Under the pieces are notes generated by a model. The model did not search any database. It had not been told where the DNA came from and saw nothing but the letters and a program-made list of their open reading frames with translations. This document shows, one piece after another, positions 62,395 through 64,000 of a stretch of 64,000 bases of DNA (positions within the stretch are counted from its first letter, which is position 1; every line of letters starts with the position of its first letter). Position numbers and translations under genes: made by a program. Source of the stretch: Vreelandella jeotgali Hwa (GTDB taxonomy: Bacteria > Pseudomonadota > Gammaproteobacteria > Pseudomonadales > Halomonadaceae). The stretch is taken from positions 62,001-126,000 of the forward strand of contig NZ_AMQY01000011.1 in assembly GCF_000334215.1 (NCBI RefSeq), in the 5' to 3' direction.

Positions 62395-63858
62395 TCAGGA
62401 GAACTCCTCCAGCGCGTCGCGATAGTCGATAAAGGTCTCGCGGCGTGACTTGATGCGAGCTTCAAGCGCCGGATTGTTATCGCTCTGCGCGGCGTCCAGC
62501 GCAATATCCAGCTGGCGGATGCCCTTGTCGATACGCCCGGTCAGCTGCAGCTGTTCGGCTCGCGCCAGGTGACCTTCAGCCGTGTGCCCGCTGCGCCCGG
62601 CGGCTTCCGAAAGCAGGGTAAAGCCCAGCGGGTATTCCGGGTGTTCGTCGGTGACGTCGCGCAATAGCCGGTAGGCGGCGCCGGGGTCGGTGCCCAGCTG
62701 CGCCTGGGCCAGCGTCAGCTGCGCGGGCAGGTAGCCGGGCATCAGGCGCAGCAGCCGCTGGCTGCGGTTGATGGCGTCGTCCACCCGGCGATCGTCCAGC
62801 GCAATACGCGCAGCCGACGCCGGCAGCAGCGCAAGGTCCGGATGCTGTTCGGCAAGGCGATCCAGCGTGGTCAGGGCGCTTTGCGTCCGGCCCTTGTCGG
62901 CGTCGATCAGCGCCTGTAAGTAAGTGATCGCCGCGCTTTCGGCGTCGTCCTCGCGTAGCCGAGTCAGCGCTTCCTTCGGGGTGTTGTGGTGCAGGTGCTG
63001 TAGCGCCCGGGCCCGCACCATGTCGTAGAGGGTGTCGTCCTGGTAGTCATCGCTGACCTGCATCTGCGCCGAACGCGACTGGGCATCGCTCAGGCGGCTT
63101 TCGCTGACCGGGTGGCTGAGGAGAAATTCCGGCGGCGTGTCGCCCTGGAGGCGCGCCATGCGCTGCATGCCCTTGAACATGCGCACCATGTCGCCGGGCG
63201 GATAGCCGGCATCGGCCAGGGTTTGCATGCCCACCCGGTCGGCTTCCTCTTCAAAGCGCCGGGAGTAGCGCAGCTGATCCTGTAGCATGGCCGCCTGGGA
63301 GCCCATGGCGGCGGCCATACCGGCGCTGCCCGCGCCGCTGGCGGCCAGCACCATGCCGGTGAGCATGGCGGCCATGGCGGGCAGCCGGGTCTGTTCGGCG
63401 CGCTCGCGGCCCCGGGCAAAGTGGCGCTGTGAAAGGTGGCCCAGCTCGTGAGCCAGCACCGAGGCGAAGGCGCCTTCATCCGGAGCGAAGGCGTAAAGTC
63501 CGGCGTTGATGCCCATGACGCCGCCGGGCACGGCAAAGGCGTTGAGCGAGCCGTTATCCACCATCACGCTGACGGGCAGGGCGCCGCTCAGGCCGCTGTG
63601 GGGCATGAGTCGGGCAATCAGCCGGTCGAGATAATAGTGGGCGAGAGGGTCCTGCCACTGCGGTGCCTGAGCACGAAACTGGCGCAGCCAGGCGCGCCCC
63701 AGCTGCTGCTCCTGGTGGCTGGCAGCGGGTGACGCGCTGCCCAGCGTGGGCAGGTGATGGTCGCGGTTGTCGGCGCTCAGCGGCGCGCTCACGGGCAGGC
63801 TGACCGTCAGGACTATGGCGCAAAACCAGGCGCAGGGGGCGTGGCGCAGGCGTAGCAT
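62395..63858 (-). CDS. bepA: Periplasmic M48 metalloprotease with TPR-like tail, BepA-like
   Basis: 487 residues from the ATG at 63858, which has GAGG 5 bases upstream. Signal peptide (about 1-29). The M48 zinc protease domain has HELGH (137-141, LAHELGHLSQRHF) and the third ligand Glu in RRFEEEADRVGMQ. A C-terminal half rich in helical repeats (tetratricopeptide-like) follows. BepA assists or degrades LptD and other outer-membrane proteins. Domain order and length (E. coli BepA 487) agree well. Convergent with nadA. The 142 bases from here to the window edge show no gene. Confidence 0.9.
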   Translation of the reverse strand: MLRLRHAPCAWFCAIVLTVSLPVSAPLSADNRDHHLPTLGSASPAASHQEQQLGRAWLRQFRAQAPQWQDPLAHYYLDRLIARLMPHSGLSGALPVSVMVDNGSLNAFAVPGGVMGINAGLYAFAPDEGAFASVLAHELGHLSQRHFARGRERAEQTRLPAMAAMLTGMVLAASGAGSAGMAAAMGSQAAMLQDQLRYSRRFEEEADRVGMQTLADAGYPPGDMVRMFKGMQRMARLQGDTPPEFLLSHPVSESRLSDAQSRSAQMQVSDDYQDDTLYDMVRARALQHLHHNTPKEALTRLREDDAESAAITYLQALIDADKGRTQSALTTLDRLAEQHPDLALLPASAARIALDDRRVDDAINRSQRLLRLMPGYLPAQLTLAQAQLGTDPGAAYRLLRDVTDEHPEYPLGFTLLSEAAGRSGHTAEGHLARAEQLQLTGRIDKGIRQLDIALDAAQSDNNPALEARIKSRRETFIDYRDALEEFS

Positions 63859-64000
63859 GGCATCCTCGCGTGTGATCAAAACCGTTGGTCAAAACGGGCG
63901 TCGAACCGGCTGTTATCCGCCGGGCAGAGGGCTGCGGCAGAACCGGGTACGTCAACAGACATTGCGCCGGTGCATGAAGTGCCGTTAAATCGTCTGCCGG

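Overview
The window is a high-GC gammaproteobacterial chromosome segment, most likely from Halomonas or a close Halomonadaceae relative. This rests on base composition, protein character (TatABC, UbiEJB, HslVU, MetR/MetE, BepA-like and MltF-like envelope enzymes) and a gene order typical of the group: priA-argS-SPOR-hslV-hslU-DUF971-ubiE-ubiJ-ubiB-hisE-tatABC-hemB. Most of the 64 kb is ordinary core chromosome.

Layout: 1-5.6 kb holds a cut-off MFS transporter, a small aspartic protease, a tiny membrane protein, an RstA/RstB-like two-component pair and metR. 5.7-8.1 kb is metE, with a perfect MetR box in the metR/metE gap. 8.1-19.6 kb is a long minus-strand run for haem, Tat export, histidine, ubiquinone, the HslVU protease and arginyl-tRNA synthetase. 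19.6-21.4 kb is an inserted IscB element: an RNA-guided nuclease gene with all recognisable catalytic motifs and a well-folded omega-RNA (HEARO) region just upstream, but no TnpA transposase. 21.5-32.8 kb returns to core genes: priA, rpmE, malic enzyme, tesB, tadA, mltF, purL.

32.9-44.1 kb is a defence island of four large minus-strand genes in transcription order SNF2 helicase, large N6-adenine methyltransferase (Mod-like), Fic protein, and DEAD/DEAH helicase-nuclease (Res-like). It looks like a type III restriction-modification core with two extra enzymes. The recognition region of the methyltransferase is clearly AT-richer than the rest of the gene, and short repeats sit in three of its intergenic gaps. 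44.1-50.1 kb has lipoate ligase and a complete branched-chain amino acid ABC transporter (livK; livGFHM). 50.5-54.6 kb has a RadD-like helicase and a PAS-GGDEF diguanylate cyclase with a hexanucleotide repeat in its linker. A 101-bp palindromic element follows. 54.8-57.5 kb is scpA-scpB-rluB, then two identical tRNA-Lys genes. 57.9-61.1 kb is a single-gene type IIG restriction-modification enzyme. The window ends with nadA and a BepA-like M48 protease.

The regions most worth following up are the orphan IscB/omega-RNA element between priA and argS, and the SNF2-Mod-Fic-Res operon, which does not match the gene content of the multi-gene defence systems I can name. All functional calls are from reading the sequence; no database search was possible.
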